A stretch of 64,000 bases of DNA from Struthio camelus (lineage: Eukaryota > Chordata > Aves > Struthioniformes > Struthionidae). The notes below the pieces were generated by a model that had not been told where the DNA came from, did not search any database, and was given only the letters and a program-made list of their open reading frames with translations. The stretch is taken from the NCBI RefSeq assembly GCF_040807025.1, contig NC_090964.1, positions 6,999,214-7,063,213 of the forward strand, read 5' to 3'. This document shows, piece after piece, positions 23,001-38,770 of the stretch; position 1 is the first letter of the stretch; each line of letters opens with the position of its first letter. The translations under genes and the position numbers were made by a program.

Positions 23001-26000
23001 GTTGGAACAGAAATACCTCGTGTTTTATGTTAGAAATCTAAGGACTGCCCAGCTGGGCCTTTTCCGGCTCTCTCAGAGGAGAGAGCTTGGTGCATTTCTC
23101 AGTGAGTTTGCCTAGCGTTCTTGCACCTCTACTGATGTGGGAGGAACTACTTGATCTTTAACCAGAAAAATCCTCTTTCAAAATTATTCTCTAGTGACCA
23201 CATAGGCACTCACAGGTTCAGCCCCAAAGGTTCTGTGTTAGCAGGCTAAAAATCTGCCTGCCTGATTCTTGTGTGCTGTTGTCCTTTCATCGTCATTCTC
23301 CAGAATCGCTCAGAATAGACAATTTCAGAACTGATCAGATCAAAAGCAAGTTTACTTTTACCTTTCTTCCTTCAAACCTTGTGGACTTCTATGTGATTGA
23401 AAGCAATCTCTTTGTTACACAGGGGCTATGTCTTCCCTCTCTCTGTCACTGTCAGGAAGGGAGGGCAGTGTTTCCCAAACGGCAGAGTTTTGTCACTATG
23501 GCATTTAGTCAGCAGAGACTAAATATCTTCTTTTGCAGTAAAATGTGTCCCAAGCCTCATGTTAAAGAAGTCATAAAATAAGTACATAAAAGAAAAAACA
23601 TACAGAAACATGCTTAACATGTTCTGTATGCTTAACATACAGAAAAACCTCAAACATCCAGGAGCAGCTGCAGCAGAAATAGGGAGCTGCCAGTCTAGGG
23701 CTGCACCAAGTACTACCAGAGCTGCAGGTGTAGTGGAGAGGGTCCCACCACCGAGTACCCCTGTACGTATGGGTGTTTCAGGCTCTCATAGTGTTATTTG
23801 CTAATGCTCTGTGACACCATATACTTGTTGAAAGGTAATGTTGATCAATAGAAATAGAAAACAGTTACTTGGCAGCTGTTTGCTGGTCCTCTGATGTTAA
23901 TATGAGAGTCAATTGCCAATGGACAATGTCCCTTCTACAAGATCAGCAGCATCACTTTTGGTACAAGCTCACCCTCTGCCAGAAACATTTCAGGAGTGGC
24001 AGGTACAGACATGGAAATGGATGGGTGTAGATATCATCACTAGGGCCTCAGAACTTATTCAGTAAAGTGAAAGGGTTATTGATGGAAAGAAAATTGCCCT
24101 GGGTCAAGGAACAGGGCAAACCAGCACACCTGGAGCATGCGTTAGTTACCCTTTATGGTCTTGCAGGTCTTAGCACCAGTCACTGGAGAAATTTAGTATT
24201 TGCCTCCCAGTGTGAGGTGGGAGACTGTGTCTCAACTGCAGAACCAGAGTGTTCATGAAGCAGCAGTGCTGCGGAGAATCCCTCTTGTGAGGAAAGCAGG
24301 GTATTGCAGGAAGCTTTACATAACACGACTGTGCGTGAGAACTGCTGCTGGGTTAACTGCACAGAAGTGCAAAGAAGCCTCCGTCCTGTCTTCACGTGTG
24401 TGTAGTTGTGTAATGAGCTACCTGTTCAGTGCGCAGATGCCATAACACATACTGGGCAGGAATCCAGTGCCTTTGATTTCAGAGAATAAATCACTGTACT
24501 TTTCACTGCTCTGGTGCACATAGGCAGCGAATGCACAAACCCAGTGCCGAGCGCGCACACACAGCGTGTGAGAAGGACCTTGGGATGACATTGGGGCATT
24601 TTATCTTAAGCAATCTGATTACTCATGTGTGCAAGCTAGGCACTGTAGCTAACATAAGCTAGCTGGGGCCAATACATTTGCGTCCAACTAGCATGCTCAC
24701 TCAGGCTGCTGTGAGGCTTCCAGCCTGACCACCTCAGCAAATGATAGGTAAAAAGGGTCCATCAGCATCCCTCTGCTACAGTGTAGAGAGCTGGCTCTTA
24801 ACCATTCTGGGCTGAGTTTGCCTTCCCCCCCCCTCCCTTTTTTTTCAAATGCAAACTGTACATGCAACTTAAGACTGGCTCGTCCTTGCTTTGCTCGTAT
24901 AAATTGTTCATTTACTGAACTAATCAATAAACCAAACTCCCATTTTCATTCTCATGCAAATGGACATGAACTCTGGTCTGCTCATTTGACTAATCACTGA
25001 CTAATCACGGCAGGTTTGTTATCTAGGATATAGCAGCGAACGGTGACTGAGCCTGTTTGTTGGAGGCATCTGAATAAAATCTGTCACGCATTTTTCAGTA
25101 TGGCACATAATCAGATGTCCCTGAAACTTTTAGTTTCAATGTCTGCTATATTTTCATATCGTAACATTTGTATTTGTCAGTGATTAGGAATCTCTGCCTT
25201 CTCCCCGCAATCTGGGGTGGTATTTTGCCCACTTCTCCCAAAACGTGCATCTTTCCCAGTAATTCCTGCCCCAGTCAAGTATGGAGAACTGGAGAAAGGG
25301 AGTAATGAGTTTAGCTTACCAGGAGCTCATCTTTCTGTTTTGCATCCACTTCAAGGAAGTATCATTAGGGTGTCAAGCGCCTCATATGCAGTCTCTCCTG
25401 CTCTTGGAAGCAGCCACTTCCTTTCCAACTGTATGCACTGCTACTTGGTAAAGGTAAACATCAAAAGCATGTGCGAGAAGGAGAGAACCCCATGACTAAG
25501 GTGTTTCATAACGCACAAGCCGAAGGACAAACAGCTCTCTACAGATGATGGTATTGCTTCAGCCCAATACATATTACAGGATGTCATTCTGTTGGAGCTG
25601 ATGAGAATGTTAATGTAAGGCTGGTAAGGGTTGCAGGCTAGCAAACTGTAGAGCTGAGTTATACAGCACCAGGAAAATCATTCAAGTCATACTTCTAATG
25701 ATCATTGTGAATTAGCACAAATACTAAAATTCTATTTCCTAGATTGTATTTTGGTTGTAGAGGAGAAACAAAATTACTCAAAATATTCATATACAAATGT
25801 AAAAGGCGACGTGACAAAAAGCGTAGGAAGCTTTTCAATAAAGTGAAGTGTTATTTCCTTGAATAATCAAATTTATACTGGAATCTCAGCTTGAAGTTTC
25901 AGCAAGTCTGATATAAATAATTTGTACCAGCAAAACTAAAACTGACCAGGCTATTTAAATCTGTATTTAAGATAAAGTATCCCTTCCCCAGTTGAGGACA

Positions 26001-27439
26001 GATGAGATGGATAACAGCGAGTCTAGTTTAGGCTTAAATTTTCAGGACATGTGTCACAGCAGCTGTAATAAATGCTTGAGAGAGAAAAAAAAAAAAGTCC
26101 AGGGATTCTTAAAATAGAAGTTGGGAGGCCTAAGTTCAAAGACCTACTATCCTGCTGATCTCCTGTGAGATGTCAGGTATGCCTGTAAACTGATAATAAA
26201 TTGAGCGCTCCATGTGGGTTTTGAGCAAAAACATAACAAAAACTGGAAAGTGCTCACATACTATGGCTGCATAAATACATTAGACGGGATCAAAAGGGAG
26301 ACTCACATTGCTCAAGTGATTATTGTTCGCCTCACGCTGATCTTCTGAAGCTGGAAGAGCACCACGGCAATAGGGAATACCGGAGGAGCGCTCCTGCTTT
26401 CTAAAAGTAAACAGCACACGTTAGATTGTAATAAAGCAGGCTTCAGCCCCCCAAGGTTGCTAACAGGCAGCTTGTGATGCATTTGGATGCTGCCTGCCAT
26501 TTGCGGGGCTCCAAGCAGTGATTCTGTGTTTCCTGGTACCACCGTGCGGTGGAGGGAAGGAATAGGCTCTTGATCAAGCCGTTGTTAATGAAACAAACAG
26601 GACTACTCAGATCCCTGAATCCGCTGAACTGTGGCAAACACACATCGAGAGATTGCCAAATACAGCGTTCCCCTGCCAACATGCCTCGGATCCAGTTTAC
26701 TTCTGAAGCCATGGGTATTTTTGCAAGTGAGATTAATCTAGTATCAATGGAATTTTCCTTCCTTGATTCCTGTAGCGCTTGCCAACAAGGAAGCTAATTT
26801 CGTTATGCTACGACAAGGAAACCTGGGCATCTAGAAGCAGGCTACAATCCAGCAAAATCTATTCACCAAACACCCAAAACATAGTAACACTCTCTGGTAT
26901 TATCTTCAGCAAGAAGGAAATTACGACAAAAAGTAATTTAATTACCCAAGTTTACAATTAGTCCTCAGGCTAGACTTTGAACCCCTAATACACCTAGATT
27001 CAGTTTTTATACTTAGATAACACTTCTTATTTCTATCAACAATAAGCACAGAGATACCACTTTGTTAGAATAAAGGCACACAAAAGTTAATCTCTTCCTG
27101 TCTGCGCAATGCTGAAATAGTATTTCTTGTCTGTGGTAACGCCTCTCTTGCTTCATAATTACCATATATACTAACCTCTACGTAGCAACTGCAACTAGAA
27201 AACTTGAGAGGAGGGGAGAGTTGTTGCCTAGGGGAAAGCGTGTTAAAAATCCCAGAATAAACCTAGTAGGGTTAATGGAGTAAGATAAAGTGAAATCCAC
27301 AGTAACAGAAATCTGCTGTTTAGAAGGCAAACCCTAGAAAGTTTAGGATTTAAGTATCCAGGAGCAAAGGCAAAAACTTCCAGCACCTCCAGGTGGGTCG
27401 GAAGATGGAGTGAAAAAAAGGTGTTCCTATAGCTAGGTC

Positions 27440-27640
27440 ATTTGCAGCCACTGCAGGACCATCCTTTCTAACACGTTTTCTTAGTAGTTTCGCCAGGCTA
27501 GTTTTAAGCACCTAAGACAATGGAATTTTGTTGTTTGGAGGCCTTAACACATTTTAATGGATCTCACATTTAGGAAGTTTTCCCTGACATCGAGGTTTTC
27601 TGTTGCTATTTCTTCTATCACGCCACACATTTTCTTGCAC
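27440..27640 (-). mobile_element. Probable old CR1-like LINE fragment
   Basis: The segment includes AATGGATCTCACATTTAGGAAG followed by a TTTTCCCTGACATCGAGG stretch and a TGCTATTTCTTCT stretch. This resembles the antisense strand of the 3' portion of chicken repeat 1 (CR1), where a similar AAG/TTTTCCCTGATATCCAACCT order occurs. The copy is diverged and lacks an obvious 8-bp terminal repeat, so its ends are uncertain. CR1 is the dominant retroposon of birds and reptiles. Confidence 0.45.
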
Positions 27641-29044
27641 CCTAAAAATTCCCTTTGCAAGAAGATGGTTAAACACCAACAAATTTTTAGTTAACAAAAT
27701 ACCAGACAGCCATTCGTATCAGAATTCTTCGCAATATCATTTTATTGAAGCTCTTTAAGAGTCTGTACCTAATCTTCATTAGCCTCAGTCAAACTTTACT
27801 CAGAATTAGATCCCCCTTTGTCATCTCCTTCCTATCCCTTGCTACTGAGAGCAGGCATATATTGGGAATTGTCTGCCTAACGACAGCTCCGTTTTATCTT
27901 TACCAATTGCTGGATAAGGACCCATTCTTTACAAATTATAGTCAGCAACATTCGTCCCTGGATATGGTATTGCCATATCTGGGATGATTTAGGGACAATG
28001 AAATCCGTGTGCTACGGAGCTCGATGATTTTTCCAACACCAATGATCCTGCAACTCAGCATTCACTGTGCACACACTAAAATTTAGTCTGTTTACCTTCC
28101 TTGCTCCTTTTCCTACCCACCCAAGTCAAGGCTTGGCTGAGGTGAGTACACCATTGCTTTTAACACATGTAATTGAGCTCTACGAAGGCAAGGTGAAACT
28201 GCTGCAAGAGTAAATTACCCTGAAACCCAAAACTGTTAATCCAAAGACAGTACACTGGGAAGAGCGGGTTTTTTTTTTTGTGCAGGGAAGACTCCCTAAG
28301 AATGATGTGGTTCAGTCACTCCCATGGTTTTTTTGATCTACTATCCACTTTCACTTGAAAGTGAAAACACAGTTGTGGTAAAGGTGGTTCTCTAAGATTA
28401 TGGTAAGCGACCTATTGGCCTGCAACTGTAGCTCCCATTAAGTTCTGGTCTTTGAGCTTTAATCGTCACTTAGTACAATGCTTTTGAGTCCAGAAACTTT
28501 GCTCTACTGTTTCTCAGTATATCTAAATGCTCTTCAGACCCCAGCAAAAATCCAAGTATTAGGAAAACGAAAAATCATCCAGAGGCTTTACTGGAAGCAT
28601 GCCAAAGGTTTCAGCACCATTAAACCATTCTTTGCAACCTTACCTGTGAAATTAGACACTAAAGTGATTTTTAGATTCGAAATGTGAAATCAGTTCAGAC
28701 AAAAACAGTATCAAACAAATGAAAAAGGGAATTTGGGTCTATTTCCCAGAAACTTTGGATTAAAATAACCTGAGAAACAATTTACTGGCACAGCCACTAA
28801 ATTTTACGTGGATTTAAACCATACTGGTAGGCAACTACTACTTCAAGGCCAGCTAATGAACACTGAACCTACCCACTTGCCTTTCTATTGTTGATGATGA
28901 CTTCCCAGATCCTGGATGTCGTTCCTTCCTCTGCATACAAGCAGCTGCAGACACGAACAGCATATTGAATCAAACCTCTGTTTTATTGCATATCAGTTGT
29001 GCAAATCAAATTTTTCTATGAAAGGACTGTCAAAATGAAGGTGG

Positions 29045-29092
29045 GAAAGGTATGAAAAGTTTGAAAGGTATGAAATGAAAGGTATGAAATTT
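29045..29092. repeat. Short GAAAGGTATGAAA-type tandem repeat
   Basis: Four imperfect copies of a GGTATGAAA-containing unit lie in a row in intergenic DNA. It is a minor low-complexity repeat. Confidence 0.7.
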
Positions 29093-32000
29093 CCAGCACT
29101 GCCCCGCCTAACAATCTAGCACAGATTTCAGGATATACAATATCTAAAATGAAGCGATATAGCTGTTTAGTATGTTATCAGAGTCACAAATTAGTTTAAA
29201 AATCAAAATATTATTGTTGGTCCCCAAGATACCAACACTGAGAAATGCTGAAGCGTAGTGGACAAACGGAGAAAGGCCATCTTCTTCTGTAGAGACAGAT
29301 TGCTAGAAAGGGTGCCTAAGCAAAGCTCAAGAATGCAACCGAGCTTGTAACTATTCATCACTACACCTAGCACTTATTCTTTTAACCTGAAGTTAGTGCA
29401 ATCCATGGTCTTTCCCTGTCATCCACTGCATATGGGAACTGTTGTGCATTCTGAGGAAAGTTAATTTAATGCTCAGCTCCTCAGTCCGATTTAAAACAGG
29501 ATGTTCTCCATCCTTAAGTTTGGAGGGGGCGGAAAAAAAGGCAAAAAATTGCACATTACTGCACAGTGCTGTAGTGTTTTATAGCTAGAACATTGCAAGG
29601 TGCTGCCCTTCAGTTACAAATCATTGCATATTTCTTCATGTTAGCTTTGGTTCCTAGAAATGCTGGTGGTCTCCAATTTAGCTATTTGTAATCTCAAAAT
29701 TCATAGGACAAAACACATTTTTCATTCAAATTTCACTCAATATTCAGAGAACAAAACACAACACAAAGACAACCTGCTAGACCAACTTTTTTAATGCATC
29801 TGATAGCATAAATCACGTTCCCAGATGATATACGGAGACAATTCTCCATGTAGAATGATTATGATTTAACAAAAAAAATTATTCTTAGCTTAAGGCATTC
29901 TGGCAGCCAGAGATGCAGATTTGCGGCTATTCTAACCACTAAACAGGCATGGATTGCAGCACAGGGTTGGCCAATCTTTATGGTTTAATTTACAGAACTA
30001 ATTAGTTGGATTTACTGTCTTTAGCACATTTTACCCGCTATTTGCTTAAGGAGAAATAGATGAGCCCTGCATGTCATGTCACGTCCAGTGGGGGAAAAAA
30101 ATAACTCTAGTATCAGGGCACGTCCACTGGGAAACACCTTAGAACTAGCAAGGTGTTTAAATCTTGCAGTGCTGAATATATGCATCACTGTATGTAAAGA
30201 GAGTGGCAGACACCTCCTGTAGCCAAGACGCAGATCATCAAGGAGATATAAAACTTCTCTAGCAAGTTTTTTATATATGGAGGAGGGGGAACATTCTGGT
30301 CAGCAAGTAGATTTAAGCCCAGAATAAAGGAAAATATAGGGTAAGAGCTTTGCTGCAAAAACTAAAACCTCAAGTACTTTCCAAAACATGTCATGCTATA
30401 AGCACTAAGTTACATGTGTGACACAGACATTAGATGTTTCAGTGCATATGTGACATAACACCTTAAAGTTCAGTTGTTAGCAGTTAGATAGCACGGCTGA
30501 ATTACCACTAATAAACTTACATGGTAGTTATCACAGGGAATAAAGAATCACTTCCCTGCTTGGCTGGAGAAAGCGTTCTGCATTGTAACGCACAATGTAG
30601 CGGCGTACAACTCACACAATTAAAGACTTTTAGACATTGAAAAGATTAAGTAATAGTTAAGCAGTAAGTTAACAAAAAGAAAACCTGTAATTATACTTTA
30701 TTAGCCATAGCTTATTAAGCCAATAGGGAATGAAGAAATCTTCCAACCACCACCATATTAGTTCTGAGTTAGCACTCTAGTTGCTGTCCAGGGGCAACCC
30801 ATTCAAAACCCAATTCATTTGGAACTCCTCCTCTTAGTAGAGACCCAAACCACATCTATCAAGGCATGCAGGATATTTCAAGATTTCAGTCTTGCATTAA
30901 AATCCCAATTTCAGAGTCCTGGGAACATTTATAGCACCTTTGCTGTGGAGATCAAGTCTGAGACCACTCCACAACCTCAAAGCTCATCTCACTCTGGCAC
31001 TCAAAAACTCAGACGCCCTGGGAAACCCAGATGGCTTCAAACCTGCCATCAGTCCTCTCCCTTGGGTGACTAACTGCCCATCCTCTCTAGAGCAATCAGA
31101 GCCTCTTCTGGAGGACAAGGCAGAGCAGAGCAGATCTGTCAAGGTAGCACACCCTTCTTGCTAATGCTCTACCTGCTTTCTGCTCCCCTCCCCACCAGCA
31201 CCTCATCACCCACGCACTGATGTTCCAGGGCTTCTCTCAAGCAGCACCTCTTGCAGAACAAACACCCTGCAAGGCTAACTCTCTTCTCCTGGTTCCCATT
31301 TCTAGGGAGTTGCAGCCTTTCAGTAGCTGCATCCTACTGCTTGGTCACTGAAGTACAGCTTGGGGAATTGGTCTGTATTTGCATCAACCTTTTCCAAGCT
31401 GCTGCTTCTGCACAGGGGCATATGCAGGCTTAGCACTTTTTTTTTTTTTTTTAAAGATTTGTTTGGGCAAATGTAAGACTTACCAACTATGATAATGCAA
31501 GATTGAAAAACAGTTTATGTTTGTATATTTTCATCTGGTGTATACGGTACTTTTACTAGACACAGAATACTTCTTGACGCGAAACTATTCCCTGCCAGTA
31601 CCCGCTGAATTCTCCCCCAAAGCAGCACAGGTTAGAACAAGTCACTGAACTTAATCAAGAACAGATATTAAAGTCCCAGAAAATGCCAGTTAGAGATGGA
31701 AAAAATACTCCATCTGAAAAAGTTAGCGGGAGACATTTATACATTAAAGTTTCTGGTTTGGCACCCTTCTATAGTCAGAAGCAGCAACTACAAGAAATGG
31801 TGCATTTTTACTGCACAAATCTTGTTTCCTACTTAGTCATTACCACAGTAAAGTCTGTATTTGATTAGTAGAAGCAACAATGTTCAAGCTTAAGTGCAGA
31901 AGTCTAACATACAATCAGTTTTATGGAGCTATTATTGGTTTCACTACAAAGAAAAGCTTAACAAAATTCATTTTTCTCTCCAGCAACTGAAAGATTGCTG

Positions 32001-32344
32001 TAGTCTCCTCCTTTTTGTACAGTACTAGTTCTTAGACAATAACGATAAGTTATCTCTGTAGGTTCACTTACATGCTGCATTTTGGGCCTCCTAGGAAGTC
32101 AAGAGTTTTGAAACATCCTACCAAAAGTTACCTTCTCTAACTCTGAAGTAAGGAGATCTTGATTTCCACTTGGGAATGAAGATTAGCCTACGCATCTGAA
32201 TTAAGGTGCTTAAAACAAGTTATTGATCATTAGTGAAACGCTGCCTAAATATAAATGCATGCATGTACACAGCAGCTATATTCTTCCAGCATATACCATG
32301 TTAGAGATGAAATAAAGGCAAGAGAAATTAGAAAGGCATTAAGA

Positions 32345-33216
32345 ACAGTCCAAGCCAAACCTTATCCAGCTTTATTAAAGGTACTTTTCATAAACAATCA
32401 TGGTAATTTAGGCAGGACATGGGCTACAATCTGCAACATTTTACAACAACTGTCAAACTCCCCTCCCTTCATGGACTACCAAAACGTAAAAGTTGCTATA
32501 AAACCGAAGAATCTTCATTTCATACTTGTAGAGGGAAAAGTTTAGAGTGAGGGTGGACACTTTCACATTTAGTATGTTGTTTAACAACTTTTCACAAACC
32601 TACCCTGACTTTTAGAGAAAAAATTAGAACTGCAGGTTTCTTAATCTGAAGATCCACAATATAAAAGAGGAAATGCAGCTCCTCGTAGAGCCATTATATC
32701 CCAAATTGAACACGAGAAGTTCGGATCACCTGATGATGCATTTAGAGTGGTTAAGTCCCAAAATGCCATTTTTGCCGTATTTCAGAGTGAAAAGCTTTAG
32801 GCAAACAACGAGGACATGAAAGAAAACACAGAGGGCATTACAAACTGTGGTTTTGAAGTAGGCAACGGGCATCTTGGGAGCTTCAACGTTCACTCTGATG
32901 CACTTCACAAACTTGACAGACGTGCAGCATGAAGGAATCCTTCCTCCTCTATTCAGGAAGAGCCCTTCTTCCAAAAAATGGGGGGGAGGGGGAAAACTTG
33001 TTTTTTTAGATTCAGGTTCTGAGAAATAGACTAAGTGACATTTGTCCCCACTGCCGCCCCCCCCCCCCAAACACAACAACGAAGCGGTCTGTGTGCTAAC
33101 AACATAGCTTAAAAAAAAGTAAAACAAAATTCTGCATTGTTATAAAACTTGATAAAAAATAGTATTTCAAACTGTACAGTCACCAGAAGTACACAGTTAT
33201 CAAAAATTCACACATT
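32345..33216 (-). other. HMGN2: HMGN2 3' untranslated region
   Basis: This is the stretch between the HMGN2 stop codon and the expected cleavage site after the AATAAA at 32,371. It is AT-rich with a C-run near 33,057-33,069 and no open frame of note. The length is typical of vertebrate HMGN2, whose 3'UTR is longer than its coding region. Confidence 0.65.
32371..32376 (-). terminator. HMGN2: HMGN2 poly(A) signal AATAAA
   Basis: AATAAA on the minus strand lies about 840 bases past the HMGN2 stop codon, in the context CTTTAATAAAGCTGG. The resulting transcript would be about 1.2-1.4 kb, which fits the known HMGN2 mRNA size. It is the only canonical signal I see between the stop codon and this point. 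Cleavage is expected about 10-30 bases further left. Confidence 0.7.
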
Positions 33217-36037
<2,821 letters not shown>

Positions 36038-36339
36038 GTCTCCGGGGCGGCGTGTGCGTGTGTTGTGCGTGTGTGAGAGGAGAGCTCGGCTGGGCGGCGT
36101 GAGAGGGGGCGGAGGGAGAAGGCGGAGGAAAGGGGGGGGGTGGGGGAGTCGAGCTCGCTAGGTCCGGGGCGGCGGCGAGAAGAGGGGGAGGGGGGTGGGG
36201 GGGGGGGAAAAACCAGAAAGAAGGGAAAAAAAAATAAATGTGTCTGTGGCGCTCGCTGGCCGGCCGGCGCGGGGGCAGCGCGGCGGGGCTGGCTCCCGGC
36301 TCGCTCGGCTGGCTCCCGACCCCACTAATTTGAATCGGG

Positions 36340-36440
36340 TGTTTATAAAGTTTTATATAGAGCCGGACGCGGCCCAACCGGTTCCAGCCGGATCCCCACC
36401 GCCCCGCTTGCCCATTGGCCCGCGCGGGTCACGTGGGGTG
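36340..36440 (-). promoter_or_regulatory. HMGN2: HMGN2 core promoter (E-box, CCAAT, TATA)
   Basis: Read on the minus strand the order is CACGTG E-box (36,435-36,430), CCAAT (36,418-36,414, seen as ATTGG on +), then TATATAAAA (36,359-36,351). Spacing is as in a focused promoter, so transcription probably starts about 30 bases further on, near 36,328, giving a 5'UTR of about 290 bases before the ATG at 36,037. The TATA element sits within a CpG island, a combination typical of strongly expressed genes. Confidence 0.7.
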
Positions 36441-38430
36441 GGGCCAAGCCAAGCAGCGGGAGTGGAGCCGGGCGGGGGGGGGGGGGGGGGGGGAGAAAGG
36501 GGACGCGAGCCGAGGAGGCGGCGCGCGCGCGCGCGCAACTGGGCCTCGCGCGCCGCCGCCCCCCCCCGCCCTTTTCCCGCGCGCGCCGCCCCGCGCCTGC
36601 CCGCAGAGGAGCCGCGCGCGCGGAACGGCTGCGCGGGGGCGGCGGGCGGGAAAGAGCCGTGAGGGGAAGGGGGCGGGGGGGGGGGGGAAAGGGGAGGATG
36701 CGAAAGGCCATGGCGGCCCGCGGCGGGGAAAGCGCGGCCGCGCTGCTGCCTCCGCGCTGGGCCTGGGGCCGCGGGCCAGGCCCAGCCTTCCTCCCCTTCC
36801 CCGTCCTCCTCTTCTCCCCTCCCCTCTCCCGCCCGCTCGCCCCCAACCGCCGGGGCTCCACAAAATGCCGGCGCGGCGGCCCGGCTGCGCGGGGGCGGCG
36901 GCGGCGCGGAGCGGCGCGCAGGTGAGCGGAGCTGTTCTTTCAGCACCAGGCGCACCTCGGCCGCCGCGCACCCCCCGGGCGGCCGGCCTCGAGGCTCGGC
37001 CCTGGCCCGGGGCCTTTTTCCCCTGTCGAGGGGAGAATTACATCCAAAAAAAGGTAGAGGGAGGTGGATCAGGTAGTGCTTAAAATAAGAATAAAAAAAT
37101 ACAAACAAGCAAGCCCAAACCTTACCAAAATACAAGAAAGTTTACACTAAAGCAATGCCCCCAGGTGAAATCTCACTGCATCGGCTACTTAGGCTGAAGC
37201 AGCTTTTGCGAAGTTAGGCTCTCGCCAAAAGGAGACACTGCTCACGCTTGGCTACAGGCGCTGCCTCTTTCTGAGGTAGCTTTGCTACAAAAGGAGCATC
37301 CAGTTAGGAGACGCGCACCTCATTCCCGCCCCGAACTTTTTGCCTTTGATGGAACCTTACCTGGAAGAACAGCACAGCAAGCACACCTCCCCGCTCCCCT
37401 CACCCGGTGAGCTCTCAGGCTTTTTCAGCTCTCAAATGCAAGAAGAGCACATTTTTCCAGTCATGTGCTGATTATTCACACCTTCGCAACGTACACATGC
37501 CGTCTGAATTAGGGAAGCTGGATTCTCACTCAAAGAAGGTGGGAGCTCTATTTCCACCACTGTCACTTAAAGATTCCCTGGAAAGACGGACTCCTGAGAA
37601 GTAGGAGTTCGCCTTCGTGACTTACGTCCACCCTTTAAGGAGGCAAAGCTTACAGGCAAAGTTACCATTTCATTAGAAAACTGATGCAGGTGGAATAAGA
37701 CAAACTGTCAGGTACCATAAGCTCCCCACCACCACTTGAAGGTCTTGTGGACCTGAAGGTTTGATATTTTTCAGCTACAGCTCAACTACTCACTCCTTAT
37801 AAGGAGTATCAAAACTCTCCCTACAAACCTTGTGTAGCTTTCATCCGTCAATTACCATAGCTGCAACAGTACTACTTCTTTGCAGAAGGTCACCACTGTA
37901 GTTCTGGTTGTCTATGCTATCGTAACACAACTGATTTTTCTTCCCCCTCCCTCTTTCCAAGGCAAATGCACATTGTTGGAGAGAAGGCAATCTCCCTATC
38001 TGCCTGGCAAAACAGACTGGAGAGTGCTCAGTCTCACAGAGAATAAGAACTATTTCCCAGACAACTTCCTGAAATGTAAAGGGAGACAAAATAAAAACAG
38101 AAATGAAAATAAAAATGTAAAGACAAACAAAATACCACAAAATAAGTTCAAATTGACAGCTTCCATCATCTGGGCATACTTTCACCCAAGCTACTGTTAG
38201 CTACTTACGCAAGAGGATGCATTTGCACAGTGCTTCATTCAGCCAAGTCTTGGGACATCAGCAAATTGCTCAGATAGTACTGTAAAAGAATACAGCTTTG
38301 AAATCCTTTCTGTTTTAACATGAATCAGATAAGGAGTCTGTCAGGTTAAGCAACATTACATTAGACCTGGATGCCAACTTCATTAAAACTTAGAAAAGAA
38401 GCTCTGTATAGTTTTAAATGCTCAGCTTAT
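36440..38430. other. Spacer between the DHDDS 3' end and the HMGN2 promoter
   Basis: The left 600 bases belong to the HMGN2 CpG island, and the rest is ordinary composition with no recognised exon. A CAGGTGAGC splice-donor match on the + strand at 36,918-36,926 leaves room for a divergent non-coding transcript, but nothing confirms one. Confidence 0.5.
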
Positions 38431-38456
38431 TTTAAAAATGTTTGGTACAAAAATGC

Positions 38457-38462
38457 TTTATT
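38457..38462 (-). terminator. DHDDS: Candidate DHDDS poly(A) signal AATAAA
   Basis: AATAAA on the minus strand, in the context GAATAAAGC, lies about 1.36 kb past the DHDDS stop codon. Vertebrate DHDDS transcripts have 3'UTRs in the 1-2 kb range, so this is a reasonable end, but other signals could be used. Confidence 0.5.
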
Positions 38463-38664
38463 CATGGTTTGACAACTTAATTATCCTCTTCACAATTATA
38501 TTCAGTGTACTGAGTTTGCAGCACTTAATCTTTTAAATCTGCATTTTCTAGTTCTCATCTGGAGGTAAAAAGGAACTCTTTAAAAAGAGCAATGGCTGTG
38601 ACTGCTGCACCTGTATGTGCAGCAGAAACAAAAGCAAGACAGTATTTTCTGTTGATTTTTTACT

Positions 38665-38770
38665 GTGGGGACGGAAACAGGATAAATTAAGAGACAGAAA
38701 TGATCTTGGAGATTAGCTAGTCCATCTCCCTGCTGATAGAGAATTGAAAACAAACACCACTCCACAGCTA
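38665..38770 (-). mobile_element. Possible CR1-like relic in the DHDDS 3'UTR
   Basis: The + strand contains GATCTTGGAGATTAGCTAG followed by TCCATCTCCCTGCTGATAG. This is close in order to the antisense CR1 3'-end phrase meaning GAT-CATCGAGTCCAACTCCTGCT. It is short and diverged, and the boundaries are guesses. Confidence 0.35.

Larger units (their letters stand above)
16301..32340. other. Intergenic region between RPS6KA1 and HMGN2
   Basis: About 16 kb lie between the RPS6KA1 CpG island and the HMGN2 poly(A) site. I recognise no protein-coding exon, tRNA or known small RNA. The DNA is moderately AT-rich. It contains a (TA)n/(CA)n microsatellite (19,154-19,220), a MIR-like relic (about 19,940-20,045), a CR1-like relic (about 27,440-27,640), a short GGTATGAAA-type tandem at 29,045-29,092, and homopolymer runs (G at 22,145, T at 21,428 and 31,438). 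Motif clusters near 20,944 and 24,918-25,187 are described as findings. Unannotated long non-coding transcripts are possible but not visible from sequence. Confidence 0.6.

Noticed and set aside
36938-36960. RE1/NRSF half-site TTCAGCACC
   Set aside because: The second half (GGACAG) is absent.
36353-37135. Long minus-strand and + strand frames in the HMGN2 CpG island
   Set aside because: Low-complexity Pro/Arg/Gly/Ala peptides that cross the TATA/CCAAT promoter of HMGN2. Composition explains them.
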